From NCBI RefSeq assembly GCF_014695585.1, contig NZ_JACJON010000037.1:1-64000 (forward strand): a stretch of DNA of 64,000 nt, given 5' to 3'. This document shows, piece by piece, positions 25,987-35,406 of the stretch. The notes beneath the pieces are model-generated. The model was not told the origin of the DNA. It was given only the letters and a program-made list of their open reading frames with translations, and ran no database searches. The number at the start of each line of letters is the position of its first letter. Positions within the stretch are counted from its first letter, which is position 1. The translations under genes and the position numbers were made by a program. This DNA comes from Microcoleus sp. FACHB-831 (lineage in GTDB: Bacteria > Cyanobacteriota > Cyanobacteriia > Cyanobacteriales > FACHB-T130).

Positions 25987-26571
25987 ATGACAACAGACAT
26001 TAAAAAACTCCACTTGGGATGTGGAAGAAATATTTTAGAAGGTTGGATAAATTTAGACTATATATCTCTTACTGGTGTTGATATTGTTGCCGATCTAGAT
26101 GATTGCCGAAATCAAAAGTTGCCTTTTGAAGATAATAGCATTGATGAATTTTTAGCCAGCCATTTAATTGAGCATTTACACAATCCTTTGCCTTTTATGG
26201 AAGAAATTCATAGGATTGCGAAACAAGATGCTAAGGCCGTATTTAGAGTTCCTTATGGAGCGAGTGATGATGCTTTTGAAGATCCAACTCATGTAAGACA
26301 ATATTTTTTAAATTCTTTTCAATATTTTGAGCAGCTAGCCTATTGGAGAGCAGACTATGGATACAGAGGAGACTGGTTAACAGAAAAGATATTTTTAAGG
26401 GTTGAAGCTGATAGACATGAAGGAGAAACAACAGAAGAAATCTTGTGGCAAGTCCACACCTTTAGAAATATCGTCAAAGAAATGATTGTTGAGTTGAGAG
26501 CTATTAAGCCTATACGAGAGCCCCAAAAGGAATTGTATATTCCGCCTAAAATTGAAATTATTTTACTTTAA
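25987..26571 (+). CDS. Small class I SAM methyltransferase
   Basis: This 194-residue protein has a compact methyltransferase fold: KLHLGCGRNILEGWINLDY gives the SAM loop, and DEFLASHLIEHLHNPLPFME is the region after strand 4 with the His-Leu motif common in glycan-associated methyltransferases. The Tyr/Trp-rich segment (FQYFEQLAYWRADYGYRGD) may contact the acceptor. It lies within a run of glycosyltransferases and is about 97 bp upstream of the GT2 gene, so a role in surface glycan modification is likely but inferred. The gene is AT-rich compared with its neighbours. Confidence 0.82.
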   Translation: MTTDIKKLHLGCGRNILEGWINLDYISLTGVDIVADLDDCRNQKLPFEDNSIDEFLASHLIEHLHNPLPFMEEIHRIAKQDAKAVFRVPYGASDDAFEDPTHVRQYFLNSFQYFEQLAYWRADYGYRGDWLTEKIFLRVEADRHEGETTEEILWQVHTFRNIVKEMIVELRAIKPIREPQKELYIPPKIEIILL

Positions 26572-26667
26572 AATAATAACTACATTGTTATTATGTTGCG
26601 ATCAAGGTATAGATATGGCCCCCGGATCCGAACGGCGTAAAGATAGTATAAAGGCGAGGTACATAGT

Positions 26668-27834
26668 ATGGACAAACTCCTAGATGCTTCCCCCAAGCCC
26701 ATCTTGTCTCTTTGCATGATTGTTAAGAATGAACGTGAGAATTTGCCGCGGTGTTTAGCTAGCGTTAAATCTTATGTCGATGAAATAATTGTGGTAGACA
26801 CTGGGTCTCAGGATAATACACCCGAAATAGCGCTAAAATATGGTGCAAAGATTAGCTATTTTGAGTGGTGCGATGATTTTGCCGCTGCTCGTAATTATGC
26901 TATTTCCCAGGCAGCTGGTGAGTGGATTTTAATGTTGGATGCTGACGAAGAGTTAGTCGTTAAGTCAAATAATTTTCGAGAGAAACTAACTTACAAATCG
27001 AAAATTATTGCATATTCATTGAGCCTAAAGGATGCCTATGATGGTGCTAAGATCATAGGAGGATGGCATGTAAGGCTGTTCCGTAACCTTACAGATATCA
27101 CGTATGTAGGCCGCTTCCACGAGTTTTTGAAGTATCAGAACCAAAGTATTAGTCAGGATCAATGCAGCTACCTAGAAGAAAGTCTGGCTATTTTGCATTA
27201 TGGCTATGGCAAAGGGAAGTTATTACAAAAACATATAAACCGGAATATCCCTCTTTTGGAAAGCATTAGACAGGAAGAAGGTCTCGATCTAATGCTTTTG
27301 CATGCCCTTGCCGAAGCGTATCAGAAAACCCAACAGATGGAAAAGGTCAAAGAATGTTACTCAGACGCCTGGGAAAAGCTGCTTCCAAGTCTGCTTGATG
27401 GAACTCGACCCCAAGAATTTCGTTCAGTTACAACCTGGGCCTACAACCTGGGATTAGAGGCACTTAAACAGAAGGATTATGAAACTGTAAGATTACTTTG
27501 TCATAGAGGGCTTGAATGGTGTCCAAATTTCCCACCTCTGCTCCAACTCGGTGGTATAACTTTAGCGGAATTAGGATTTCTACTAGGGGCAATTCCCTAC
27601 TTTGAGAGGTGTCTTCAATTAGGCCAAGACGGCAGCTACTACAAAGGAGAACCCTTTAACCCAAATGTTATGACAAGCCACGCTGCTTACAATCTCGGTT
27701 GCGTCTATATGGATATGCAACACTGGCAGGAGGCATTAGCGGCGTTTGAACTAGCGCTTTCTTTTGATGCTAACTTCATAGCAGCAAGGGAAAAAATAGA
27801 CAAAATTAAAGAAGTCTTAGATACTCAAGCATAG
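26668..27834 (+). CDS. GT2 glycosyltransferase with C-terminal TPRs
   Basis: This 388-residue protein starts with a GT-A glycosyltransferase domain: LSLCMIVKNERENLPRCL, then IIVVDTGSQDNTPEIA, FAAARNYAI and the metal-binding LMLDADEELV. The C-terminal 190 residues are TPR-like (ALAEAYQKTQQMEKVKECYS, AAYNLGCVYMDMQHWQEALA). This GT2-TPR layout is common in cyanobacteria and Bacilli for glycosyltransferases acting on proteins or peptides. The ribosome binding site is modest (AGGCGAGG). The ABC permease gene follows 21 bp later and could be co-transcribed. Confidence 0.88.
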   Translation: MDKLLDASPKPILSLCMIVKNERENLPRCLASVKSYVDEIIVVDTGSQDNTPEIALKYGAKISYFEWCDDFAAARNYAISQAAGEWILMLDADEELVVKSNNFREKLTYKSKIIAYSLSLKDAYDGAKIIGGWHVRLFRNLTDITYVGRFHEFLKYQNQSISQDQCSYLEESLAILHYGYGKGKLLQKHINRNIPLLESIRQEEGLDLMLLHALAEAYQKTQQMEKVKECYSDAWEKLLPSLLDGTRPQEFRSVTTWAYNLGLEALKQKDYETVRLLCHRGLEWCPNFPPLLQLGGITLAELGFLLGAIPYFERCLQLGQDGSYYKGEPFNPNVMTSHAAYNLGCVYMDMQHWQEALAAFELALSFDANFIAAREKIDKIKEVLDTQA

Positions 27835-27855
27835 CTTTAACCAAACAATTTATCG

Positions 27856-28761
27856 ATGACTCTTACTAAGCGATCGCTCCCCCGATTTTTGCGTTTTTCA
27901 GGGCGTCCCAGTCTCTCTATGCAGATGATGGCGGTGGGATTGGTTATTACTCTAATGTTTGTGCTGATAGCAATATTTGCTCCCATGTTTCAGGCTTGGG
28001 GATGGTTGCAAAATCCCCTCGAGCAACTCAGTAACCCAATTCACGAAGCACCCTCCGCACGTCATTGGTTTGGCACAAGTCGCCAAGGCTACGATGTTTT
28101 CTCGCGGACGTTGTATGGTAGCCAAGCCGCCTTGCAAGTGGTGATTCTGGCTACGGCGCTGAGTCTAGTAGTGGGTGTTCCCCTTGGCTTACTCAGCGGT
28201 TATGTGGGGGGAAGGATAGATCGAGTGCTGCTGTTTTTGATGGATACAATTTATACTCTGCCGGGGTTGCTGCTGTCAGTAACGCTGGCTTTTGTAGTGG
28301 GGCGGGGGGTATTGAATGCAGCGATCGCGTTAAGCATTTCCTACATCCCCCAATACTACCGCGTCGTCCGCAACCACACCGCCAGCGTAAAAACCGAACT
28401 CTTCATCGAAGCCGCTCAAGCAATGGGCGCATCCACCTGGACGGTTCTCTCGCGCTACCTGTTTCTCAACGTAATTCAGAGCGTGCCCGTACTCTTCACC
28501 CTCAACGCCGCCGATGCCATTTTAATACTAGGCAGCTTGGGATTTCTGGGCTTGGGCTTGCCTCTGGGAACGCCAGAATGGGGTCAAGATTTACGCGAGG
28601 CTCTCAACGCCCTCCCTACGGGAATTTGGTGGACAGCGCTTTTCCCTGGGTTGGCGCTGACACTCATGGTGGTGGGATTGTCTCTAGTAGGAGAGGGCTT
28701 GAGCGAGTTTGTCAATCCCCGGCTGCGGCGAGAAAATTGGAACCAAAAATCCCCTGAGTAA
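27856..28761 (+). CDS. Peptide-type ABC transporter permease (DppC/OppC family)
   Basis: This 301-residue inner-membrane permease belongs to importers of the dipeptide/oligopeptide/nickel class. The N-terminal membrane segment (MMAVGLVITLMFVLIAIFAP) is followed by the extracellular OppC_N region (HWFGTSRQGYDVFSRTLYGS). Four or five more membrane helices come next, and the EAA loop EAAQAMGASTWTVLSRYLF contacts the ATPase. No second permease, ATPase or binding protein is adjacent, so its partners must be elsewhere. Such orphan DppC genes are common in cyanobacteria. Confidence 0.9.
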   Translation: MTLTKRSLPRFLRFSGRPSLSMQMMAVGLVITLMFVLIAIFAPMFQAWGWLQNPLEQLSNPIHEAPSARHWFGTSRQGYDVFSRTLYGSQAALQVVILATALSLVVGVPLGLLSGYVGGRIDRVLLFLMDTIYTLPGLLLSVTLAFVVGRGVLNAAIALSISYIPQYYRVVRNHTASVKTELFIEAAQAMGASTWTVLSRYLFLNVIQSVPVLFTLNAADAILILGSLGFLGLGLPLGTPEWGQDLREALNALPTGIWWTALFPGLALTLMVVGLSLVGEGLSEFVNPRLRRENWNQKSPE

Positions 28762-28839
28762 AGTCAATTATCTTAGTAATAGTAAGGTGGGCAATGCCCA
28801 CACTAAACAAACTGGCTATTTTTCTAATTGGAGATTTTA

Positions 28840-29052
28840 ATGAAAGACAATATTTCCTTAGTTGGCGCCGCCGCGGGTGGTTTTATGCTTTCCATCGCCG
28901 TCGCTGGCATACTAAGGGCGGCTCCAGTGACATCCCCGCAGGCGCAACCAAGTCTCACTTCAACCCAAGTGGCTCAGTTGCACATCAAACCCGGTCATCC
29001 GGATGAAGAGGTTAATTATAACCTTAGTCAAATGTTGTCTGCGGAAAATTAA
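28840..29052 (+). CDS. Small single-pass or secreted protein (70 aa)
   Basis: I start at the ATG at 28840, with TTGGAG 8 bases upstream. The N-terminus (ISLVGAAAGGFMLSIAVAGI) is a hydrophobic, glycine-rich segment that could be a signal peptide or membrane anchor. The remaining 45 residues are polar, with VTSPQAQPSLTSTQVAQL. I do not recognise the family. It follows the ABC permease gene by 78 bp on the same strand. Confidence 0.55.
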   Translation: MKDNISLVGAAAGGFMLSIAVAGILRAAPVTSPQAQPSLTSTQVAQLHIKPGHPDEEVNYNLSQMLSAEN

Positions 29053-29148
29053 CTGCGGGTCATTCCACAAATTTAGGGAGCTAGAAATAGTTTTCGCAGC
29101 TTGAGAGAAAAAAACAAAAAAGCTCTAGGGTAGCCAGGAATATTTTAT

Positions 29149-29283
29149 GTGGGCAATACCGAAAACCGATTGGGCAAACTTTGGGTAATACCTAACCTGA
29201 TGAGTTCGGTTGAGCGAACGCTGAAAAAACATGATTATTAGCTCAAAAAACTGGTGTTTGAATTAGCCAAAAAGCAGTATTAA
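29149..29283 (+). pseudogene. Possible decayed reading frame
   Basis: A plus-strand frame reads VGNTENRLGKLWVIPNL, SSVERTLKKHDY, a TAG, then LKKLVFELAKKQY. It looks protein-like, with one internal stop and no convincing start. It may be the remnant of a gene lost at this junction. It overlaps the last codon of the convergent glycosyltransferase gene. Chance openness is a real alternative. Confidence 0.2.
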
Positions 29284-30746
29284 GGGGAATTTGTCGTAAG
29301 TTCAACTATGTATTGTTCGATTAGCGCCGCAGTTTGATAGTCTGCCATTGCTTCTCGTCGCGTTGCTTCTTTTTGTAGCACTTGCACTATTTCTGCCGTC
29401 CACAAATTGACTTGCTCTGTATCTGCCTCCATCATTGGTAACATCCAGGTAGCTTGGGCTTGTGCTTCTTGCCCTTGCAAAAGGAATGTCAACCCTAGAT
29501 GCCAGTAGTTGGACATTACCTCTGGACACGCCTCAATCGCCTCCTCGTAGAAAGTCGTTGCTTGACTATATTTACCGTGAATTAAACATTGGTATGCCTG
29601 CTGCTGCAAATCGGCAGAAATAGCAGTTTTTGCCTGAATACTGCTTAACCATTCAACCCACTTCCCAGCGCGAACTGACCAAGTATATTCGCTATTAACG
29701 TAATTAACCTGCCGCCGAAGATGAGATTCGGCATTTGTGCTGTCCGCTGCGGTACATTCTCTAATAACCTGGACAGTCTCTTCAAAAAAACGGTTTTTGT
29801 ATGCTTCCCAGCCGCCTTCAATAGGTATTAAACGGGCAAATCCCGCAGTGGTTTCTGGCAATGCTGCCAAGTCGCTGGTAACAACAAAACAACCGCTTGC
29901 CATTGCTTCCATCACAGCAATACACGAGGTTTCGGAGAAGGTGTTGGGATAGGCTAGTGCTGTAACTGACCGGAGTTCGCGGGCAAGATCTGGTTGTGGG
30001 ATGGAACCGATGTACTCAACTCCTTCTGTCTCCCGGCACTTGCGGTATAGCACGCCGAACTCAGACTCATCGGCTGCTTGAGCAAACTGATAAACTTTCA
30101 TGCTCGAAAACACTTTAAGTCTGGTTCCAGGTACTGCTTTGCGAATCCTGGGGAAAACTTCGAGCAGGATATCGAGACCTCGAAAAGGTGTACTTGTGTA
30201 GGCAAGAATCGGTGGTTTGGACTTGTGCGCGAGTATGGGGGTGCTATCGGGGAACAGCTTGCCGAAAGCAGGTGCGATCGCGTTGCGTAAAACAAAGCTA
30301 CGAGTAATATCGATGTTAAATTCCTGATGGAAGCGATCGCGCTGCCAATCGCTCACCATTGCAATTCCATCATAAATATCTCGTTGAGCAGGATTTTGCA
30401 ACTGCTGCATTACTGGCTGGTTGTGAGCGTGTTGAGTCCAGAGAATTAGCCGAGTATTCTCTCCTATAGAAGACCGGATTTGCACTCCTTCTACTGCAAA
30501 CTTTAGTACAATCAAAGCTTCTAGGGACTGTAGCAATTGCCCAGACACCTTACTCCAGGGCAGGCACATCACGCCGCGAGACATCCCTGCTATTGAGCTA
30601 TTGTTCAGTAAAAATACCTCATGTCCCTGTAAGGCCAGTGCTTCAGCGAGGTAACAACAGGCTGACTCAGAACCTCCCAGCGGCACTTGGTAGGCGCTTT
30701 CAACGTTGTAGTCGGTACCTGTGAAGTCTGCAAATGCAATTTTCAT
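29280..30746 (-). CDS. GT4 glycosyltransferase with C-terminal TPR module
   Basis: This 488-residue protein carries a GT-B glycosyltransferase over residues about 1-375: the N-terminal glycine loop YQVPLGGSESACCYLAEALA, LAYTSTPFRGLDILLEVFP in the donor domain, and the EX7E-type segment FSETSCIAVMEAMASGCFVV. The last 95 residues are the TPR module (ATTFYEEAIEACPEVMSNYW, LLQGQEAQAQATW, LQKEATRREAMADYQTAALI) seen at the N-terminus of the 13509 and 18771 products. Here it has moved to the C-terminus. The start has a strong TTGGAGGAAA site. The substrate is unknown. Confidence 0.9.
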   Translation of the reverse strand: MKIAFADFTGTDYNVESAYQVPLGGSESACCYLAEALALQGHEVFLLNNSSIAGMSRGVMCLPWSKVSGQLLQSLEALIVLKFAVEGVQIRSSIGENTRLILWTQHAHNQPVMQQLQNPAQRDIYDGIAMVSDWQRDRFHQEFNIDITRSFVLRNAIAPAFGKLFPDSTPILAHKSKPPILAYTSTPFRGLDILLEVFPRIRKAVPGTRLKVFSSMKVYQFAQAADESEFGVLYRKCRETEGVEYIGSIPQPDLARELRSVTALAYPNTFSETSCIAVMEAMASGCFVVTSDLAALPETTAGFARLIPIEGGWEAYKNRFFEETVQVIRECTAADSTNAESHLRRQVNYVNSEYTWSVRAGKWVEWLSSIQAKTAISADLQQQAYQCLIHGKYSQATTFYEEAIEACPEVMSNYWHLGLTFLLQGQEAQAQATWMLPMMEADTEQVNLWTAEIVQVLQKEATRREAMADYQTAALIEQYIVELTTNSP

Positions 30747-31412
30747 AAATTTTCCTCCAAAACTAGCTACCCTTTCTCAATTAGAGTTACCACTTGCCGT
30801 AATATTTGCTACTTTAAATATTAAATTTCTAAAACTGCCCTTTTTGGCATGGTTCGCTTACCAAACTATCGTTTATAGGGGGTTATACTTAATATATGTA
30901 TATTTAAATTACATTATTTAACAACATTATTTATTGCTTAAATCTCAACAAATAGCCGCTGACGCAGAATGCTAATAATGTCGTTTTTATCTATTTTAGG
31001 CATATTATTAAAATATCTATAATTTCTTCTGGGTATGCTTGGAGATGTCTTGGGTAGCCAAGTGCGGGTCTATTGAGGCTCCAACATAGCATTAAAATAC
31101 CCAAGCGCGATCGTCGCCATTGCTGTCGGTATCCTAGTCCCACATAAAACCCGAACGGCTCTCTTAGCCCCAAGGGAATGTAGCTAATTCTTTGAGTCTG
31201 GGCAGAAACATCTAGAGTTATACTTAAGCCATGTGACTCAGCTTCGCAATCGTTGAATTCATAATATTTTGGCAAGTTTACTGTATACAAGTCGCGTAAT
31301 TCATTGATGCCGCTTAGGCTAGAAAAGCAAAGACATCAACTTTCGTGTTCGCTCTCCAAACTCACTTGCAGGCAAATTAGAAATTGAGATAGCTGAATTA
31401 GAGGAAGACACC
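30747..31412. other. Long AT-rich intergenic region
   Basis: This stretch of 666 bp separates two divergent glycosyltransferase genes. A 99-codon minus-strand frame (30991-31290) starts with TTG, has no ribosome binding site and matches nothing I know, so I do not call it. The region should contain two divergent promoters, but no clear boxes stand out. Confidence 0.4.
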
Positions 31413-34400
31413 GTGCAGTCATTCATTATTATTACCGCTGCCGACGCTAAATACTTTGAACTGGTTCAAGGTACTATTCTGTCTATTAGACAAAAACCAC
31501 AGGGGCAAAACGCTATTATTGGGTTTTTCGACTTAGGCTGCACTCCAGAACAGCTCCAGTGGCTACAAGGTAAAGTAGATTCAATAAAACAGGCTGATTG
31601 GGATTTTAACTTTCCGGCCAGAAATGAGACTCCTGAATATGTGAAGGGGCTATTAGTGCGTCCCTTCTTGCGCCAATACTTCCCCAATTTTGACATCTAC
31701 TTTTGGATTGATGCCGACGCTTGGGTTCAAAACTGGACAGCGGTTGATTTATTCATTCAAGGAGCCTCACACCGAGGATTAGCAATTGTTCCTGAAATTG
31801 ACCGAGGTAGCCTACAACAGTATGGGCGTCTACCTCAATCTTGGGAATGGAATTATAACGTTTATAAAGCTAATTTTGGCGAAGAAATAGCAGAAAAGGT
31901 ATGCAACTATCCTACGTTAAACGCTGGTGTTTTTGCGCTCCATAAAGACGCGCCGCACTGGCAAGCATGGGCGCAGTGGCTCGATCGAGGGCTGCAAGCC
32001 GCAGGCTTTGTTTATACAGACCAGCTTGCACTAAATCTAGCAGTTTATTGTGAATTGTTCAACAAAACTGAAATGCTTCCAGCTTGGTGTAACTGGACTT
32101 GCCACTATGGTTTGCCAGCTTGGAATAAAAAGGAAGGCTGTCTCGTCGAACCCTACTTGCCTCACACATCTATCGGAATTTTGCACCTAACTGTCGAGAA
32201 ATATGACCGAGTAAAACTGCGCTCAACTGACAAGGATGAAGTCGAAGTAAATGTACGCTATGCGGAACAATCCCCCGCAAGTTGTGTAGAAATGAACGAT
32301 TCAATAAGTGGGTCTGGCAAACCGCAAGTAGGGCAGATATTTACACATGAACAGGCAGCATACGAGAATACTGAAACTAGCGGCGGTAGTTTTTTGCCAG
32401 TTGGGGATTATGTTTCACCAGGATTGGCAATTATTCAGCCCGATCGTTGTTTCCCCAATATGATTGCTGGCGATCGCAGTAGTTGTGCGTGGCCTTATCT
32501 GCGTGGAGAAATCCCCCATAACTGGTATGTAGACAAGCGCTATCCCTTAATTGGATTTGCCAATCGAGATGAAGTTCACATCCTTTACAATACTGCCTTA
32601 AAATTTAAGGGAAAGAGAGCCTTAGAAATAGGGTGTTGGCTTGGTTGGTCAGCCTGCCATTTAGCATTAGCAGGAGTTGAGCTAGATGTCATTGTCCCCT
32701 TATTAGAAAAACCAGGATTCTACGCAAGTGTAAGGAACTCGCTGGAAGCTGCTGGCGTTCTTAGCCACGTCAATCTCATACCTGGTTATAGCCCTGCGAA
32801 GATAGAGGAATTAGCTGTTCATTCTCAAGGCAAGTGGGCATTAATTTTTATTGATGGAAATCACGATGCTCCAGGCCCGCTGAACGATGCGATCGCAGCG
32901 GAAAAATTTGCAGAAGACGATGCTATTATCCTTTTTCATGATTTAGCTTCCCCTGATGTAGCCCAAGGCTTAGATTATCTAAAGGGAAAGGGATGGCAAA
33001 CCATGATATATCAAACAATGCAAATTATGGGCGTTGCATGGCGCGGAAATATTGAACCCCTTAGCCATGAACCTGACCCTAATATAAAATGGCATTTACC
33101 AGAACATTTGCAACAACACCCTATTAGTATAGGTAGCAAAGAAAATACACGAATAGGCAAAATGGATTTTATTTTAGAGAGTATTATTAATATTATTGAA
33201 AAAATCAATATCAATATCAATGACGGCTATGAGGGTGATGGGAAAAAATTAGTTAAATTAAATGAAAGAGGTAAATATTTACTCATAAAAGGTGATTTAA
33301 ATGGTGCATTTGATGAATTTCAAAACGCGGCAATACTCAATTCTAATTCAAGAGTAGCAAATAAATACCTCAGCTGGCTTTATTGGCATAAAGGAGATAT
33401 TGAAAAAAGTATAAAACACTATGTAGTTGCACAAGGCGGTAATGCAATACTTAGCAGCGATAGCAATGATGAATTTCAACAACTTTTATCTGCTATTAGA
33501 CCCTACACCTTGCTTAGTGAAGCCAGACTATTCTCTCTCTACTCGTTGGCAAAGCAAATCTGTTTAGATGATATTACTGGAAATTTCGTAGAGTGTGGAA
33601 CTTGCAGAGGAGGCTCAGCAGCGCTCCTAGCATTCGTAATCAAACGCTATAGTCTCCGCCCACGACTATTGTATGCTTTTGACACATTTGAAGGGATGCC
33701 GGAGCCTACTGATGTTGATAAACATAATGGAATACCTGCGAATGACACAGGTTTAGGAGCAGGGACTTTAAAAGCTCCAATACTTGAGGGCTTAGATTTA
33801 GTCTGTCGAGCCTTAGATGTTAGAGATATTGTTGTGCCTGTTCAGGGATTATTTTCACATACACTGCCTCAGTCTAAGTCAGAAATAAACAATATTGCTT
33901 TACTACATGCTGATGGGGATTGGTATGAATTAACTATGGATATATTTAATACCCTCTTCGAGCAAGTTGTAGATGACGGGATTATCCAGGTCGATGATTA
34001 TGGTTTTTTGGAGGGCTGTAGGAAAGCCTTACATGAATTTGAACGTTCTCATGGCTTGTCATTTACTCTTCGGATTATTGATGATACGGGTGTATGGTTT
34101 CGTAAAGAAGATTCTACTCATGCTGAGTGCGAACATTGGCGAACTTTCTGGTACTTAGCTCAAGCAGCAGAGAAGATGGGTGATGTAGTTTTAGCCCAGA
34201 AAACGGCACGGGCAGCCTTAAAAGTAATACCTGGGTTGGCAATAGCAGAAGAGATGTTAGCTCGTCTGCAACATTCTCTTTTAAAGGAAGAGCTAAATTT
34301 AAGAGAAATCAACTTGATTATATTCCCAGACTGGGAGCAACCTGAAGAGTTATTGCTTGCCGATCTAGAAAACGCTCTTAGAGCTATTCTGACTCATCCC

Positions 34401-34724
34401 GATAGAAGCCATATGACTCTACTCATAGAAACTAGCAAAATTTCTAAAGAAGAGGCAGAGTTGGCTATATCTAGCGTAACCATGAAAATTATATACGAAG
34501 CAAATTTAGATGTGGCCGAGCAAGCAGAAATTTCCTTGATTGATGAGTTTAGTAAAATGAAATGGAAATCTCTCCATAACCAAATTGCTACCCGCCTTCT
34601 AATGAGCAATGAAAATACAACAGCAATTATAGAAGCGGGGATGGAAGGGGTGCCCTCAGTTGACATAAGCAAGTTTAGCAATCAGCGAATTTTTCAATCG
34701 GAAAAAGGAATTTCGCTCAAGTAG
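31413..34724 (+). CDS. Giant mosaic: glycosyltransferase, methyltransferase, TylF-type methyltransferase
   Basis: This 1103-residue protein starts at GTG (AGAGGAAG upstream). Residues 1-270 resemble a GT-A glycosyltransferase with the metal-binding DADAW near 100-104. Residues about 395-545 form a class I methyltransferase (ALEIGCWLGWSACHLALAG, LIFIDGNHDAPGPL). Residues about 615-685 look like a TPR. Residues about 720-880 are a TylF/macrocin-type O-methyltransferase (FVECGTCRGGSAALLAFV, FDTFEGMPEPT, LLHADGDWYE, IQVDDYG). Residues 966-1093 are the FPDWEQPEE module shared with the 14931 product. It is cytoplasmic by appearance. The domain chain suggests stepwise assembly of a methylated glycan on one polypeptide. 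Confidence 0.85.
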   Translation: MQSFIIITAADAKYFELVQGTILSIRQKPQGQNAIIGFFDLGCTPEQLQWLQGKVDSIKQADWDFNFPARNETPEYVKGLLVRPFLRQYFPNFDIYFWIDADAWVQNWTAVDLFIQGASHRGLAIVPEIDRGSLQQYGRLPQSWEWNYNVYKANFGEEIAEKVCNYPTLNAGVFALHKDAPHWQAWAQWLDRGLQAAGFVYTDQLALNLAVYCELFNKTEMLPAWCNWTCHYGLPAWNKKEGCLVEPYLPHTSIGILHLTVEKYDRVKLRSTDKDEVEVNVRYAEQSPASCVEMNDSISGSGKPQVGQIFTHEQAAYENTETSGGSFLPVGDYVSPGLAIIQPDRCFPNMIAGDRSSCAWPYLRGEIPHNWYVDKRYPLIGFANRDEVHILYNTALKFKGKRALEIGCWLGWSACHLALAGVELDVIVPLLEKPGFYASVRNSLEAAGVLSHVNLIPGYSPAKIEELAVHSQGKWALIFIDGNHDAPGPLNDAIAAEKFAEDDAIILFHDLASPDVAQGLDYLKGKGWQTMIYQTMQIMGVAWRGNIEPLSHEPDPNIKWHLPEHLQQHPISIGSKENTRIGKMDFILESIINIIEKINININDGYEGDGKKLVKLNERGKYLLIKGDLNGAFDEFQNAAILNSNSRVANKYLSWLYWHKGDIEKSIKHYVVAQGGNAILSSDSNDEFQQLLSAIRPYTLLSEARLFSLYSLAKQICLDDITGNFVECGTCRGGSAALLAFVIKRYSLRPRLLYAFDTFEGMPEPTDVDKHNGIPANDTGLGAGTLKAPILEGLDLVCRALDVRDIVVPVQGLFSHTLPQSKSEINNIALLHADGDWYELTMDIFNTLFEQVVDDGIIQVDDYGFLEGCRKALHEFERSHGLSFTLRIIDDTGVWFRKEDSTHAECEHWRTFWYLAQAAEKMGDVVLAQKTARAALKVIPGLAIAEEMLARLQHSLLKEELNLREINLIIFPDWEQPEELLLADLENALRAILTHPDRSHMTLLIETSKISKEEAELAISSVTMKIIYEANLDVAEQAEISLIDEFSKMKWKSLHNQIATRLLMSNENTTAIIEAGMEGVPSVDISKFSNQRIFQSEKGISLK

Positions 34725-35406
34725 TTACTGTTGAAATCTAGTTGCGATCGCTTGCTTGTCTTCGAGTGCTTATTGTAAAGCTTAATTATGCGAAAAAGTA
34801 ACTAAGTTAGCAGATAAATTTCGCTAACCTAGAAGGACAATGTTGCAATGCAACGACCTAGCATTATTAAGACTTACGCAACGCTTGCTTTTTATGCAAA
34901 GTAATGCGTTTTGTGACCAAGGATATTCGATATTTTTTACAGAGCGATCGCTCCGATGATAATGGGAGCTTAAGTTTATTTTGAGCGACCTACTTAATTA
35001 AGCATTTAACCTAAAAAAAAGATAATTTTAAGGTATAAGGGACACTACGGAGGAGTTTTTATTAAAACTTCACAAAATAATTACCTATTCGTGCATGGTT
35101 CGCGGAAATCCTTTTAGCGCTTATGTTTACTAGCAAGAAAAAATCATCTATCTGTAGATATATAGATTTAGTAAACATTACGCAAAACTACTGACGTATG
35201 TCAGATAATTGTGACATACTCGGCATAAAGCAGCTTATTGTGGTGCGAACAAGCGCATCATCTCTAGGCTTGTCAGGGAGGCAGCAGTAGCAATTACGGC
35301 TCGGCCACCATTACTCGAATTATCAGGCATAGCGAACATTACAGCCGTTCTAGGCTGCTGCTAAAGAGGTCTTAAGCGGCATCAAATCTTATTCAGGAGA
35401 AGCCCT
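34725..35406 (+). other. Upstream region of the giant exoprotein gene
   Basis: This 682-bp stretch holds no gene I can support. It is AT-rich in the first 450 bp. A short palindrome (GTTGCA/TGCAAC, 34842-34854) and an inverted repeat at 35196-35219 are present. The last 20 bases contain AGGAG, 7 bases before the GTG of the giant gene. A leader of considerable length is possible. Confidence 0.5.
35196..35219. promoter_or_regulatory. Inverted repeat, possible operator
   Basis: GTATGTCA and TGACATAC form perfect 8-bp arms with an 8-base spacer, about 190 bp before the giant gene. This spacing suits a dimeric DNA-binding protein. The factor is unknown, and no adjacent regulator gene is present. 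Confidence 0.4.

Noticed and set aside
30991-31290. 99-codon minus-strand frame in the long intergenic region
   Set aside because: It starts with TTG without a ribosome binding site and matches no family I know; I could not support it.
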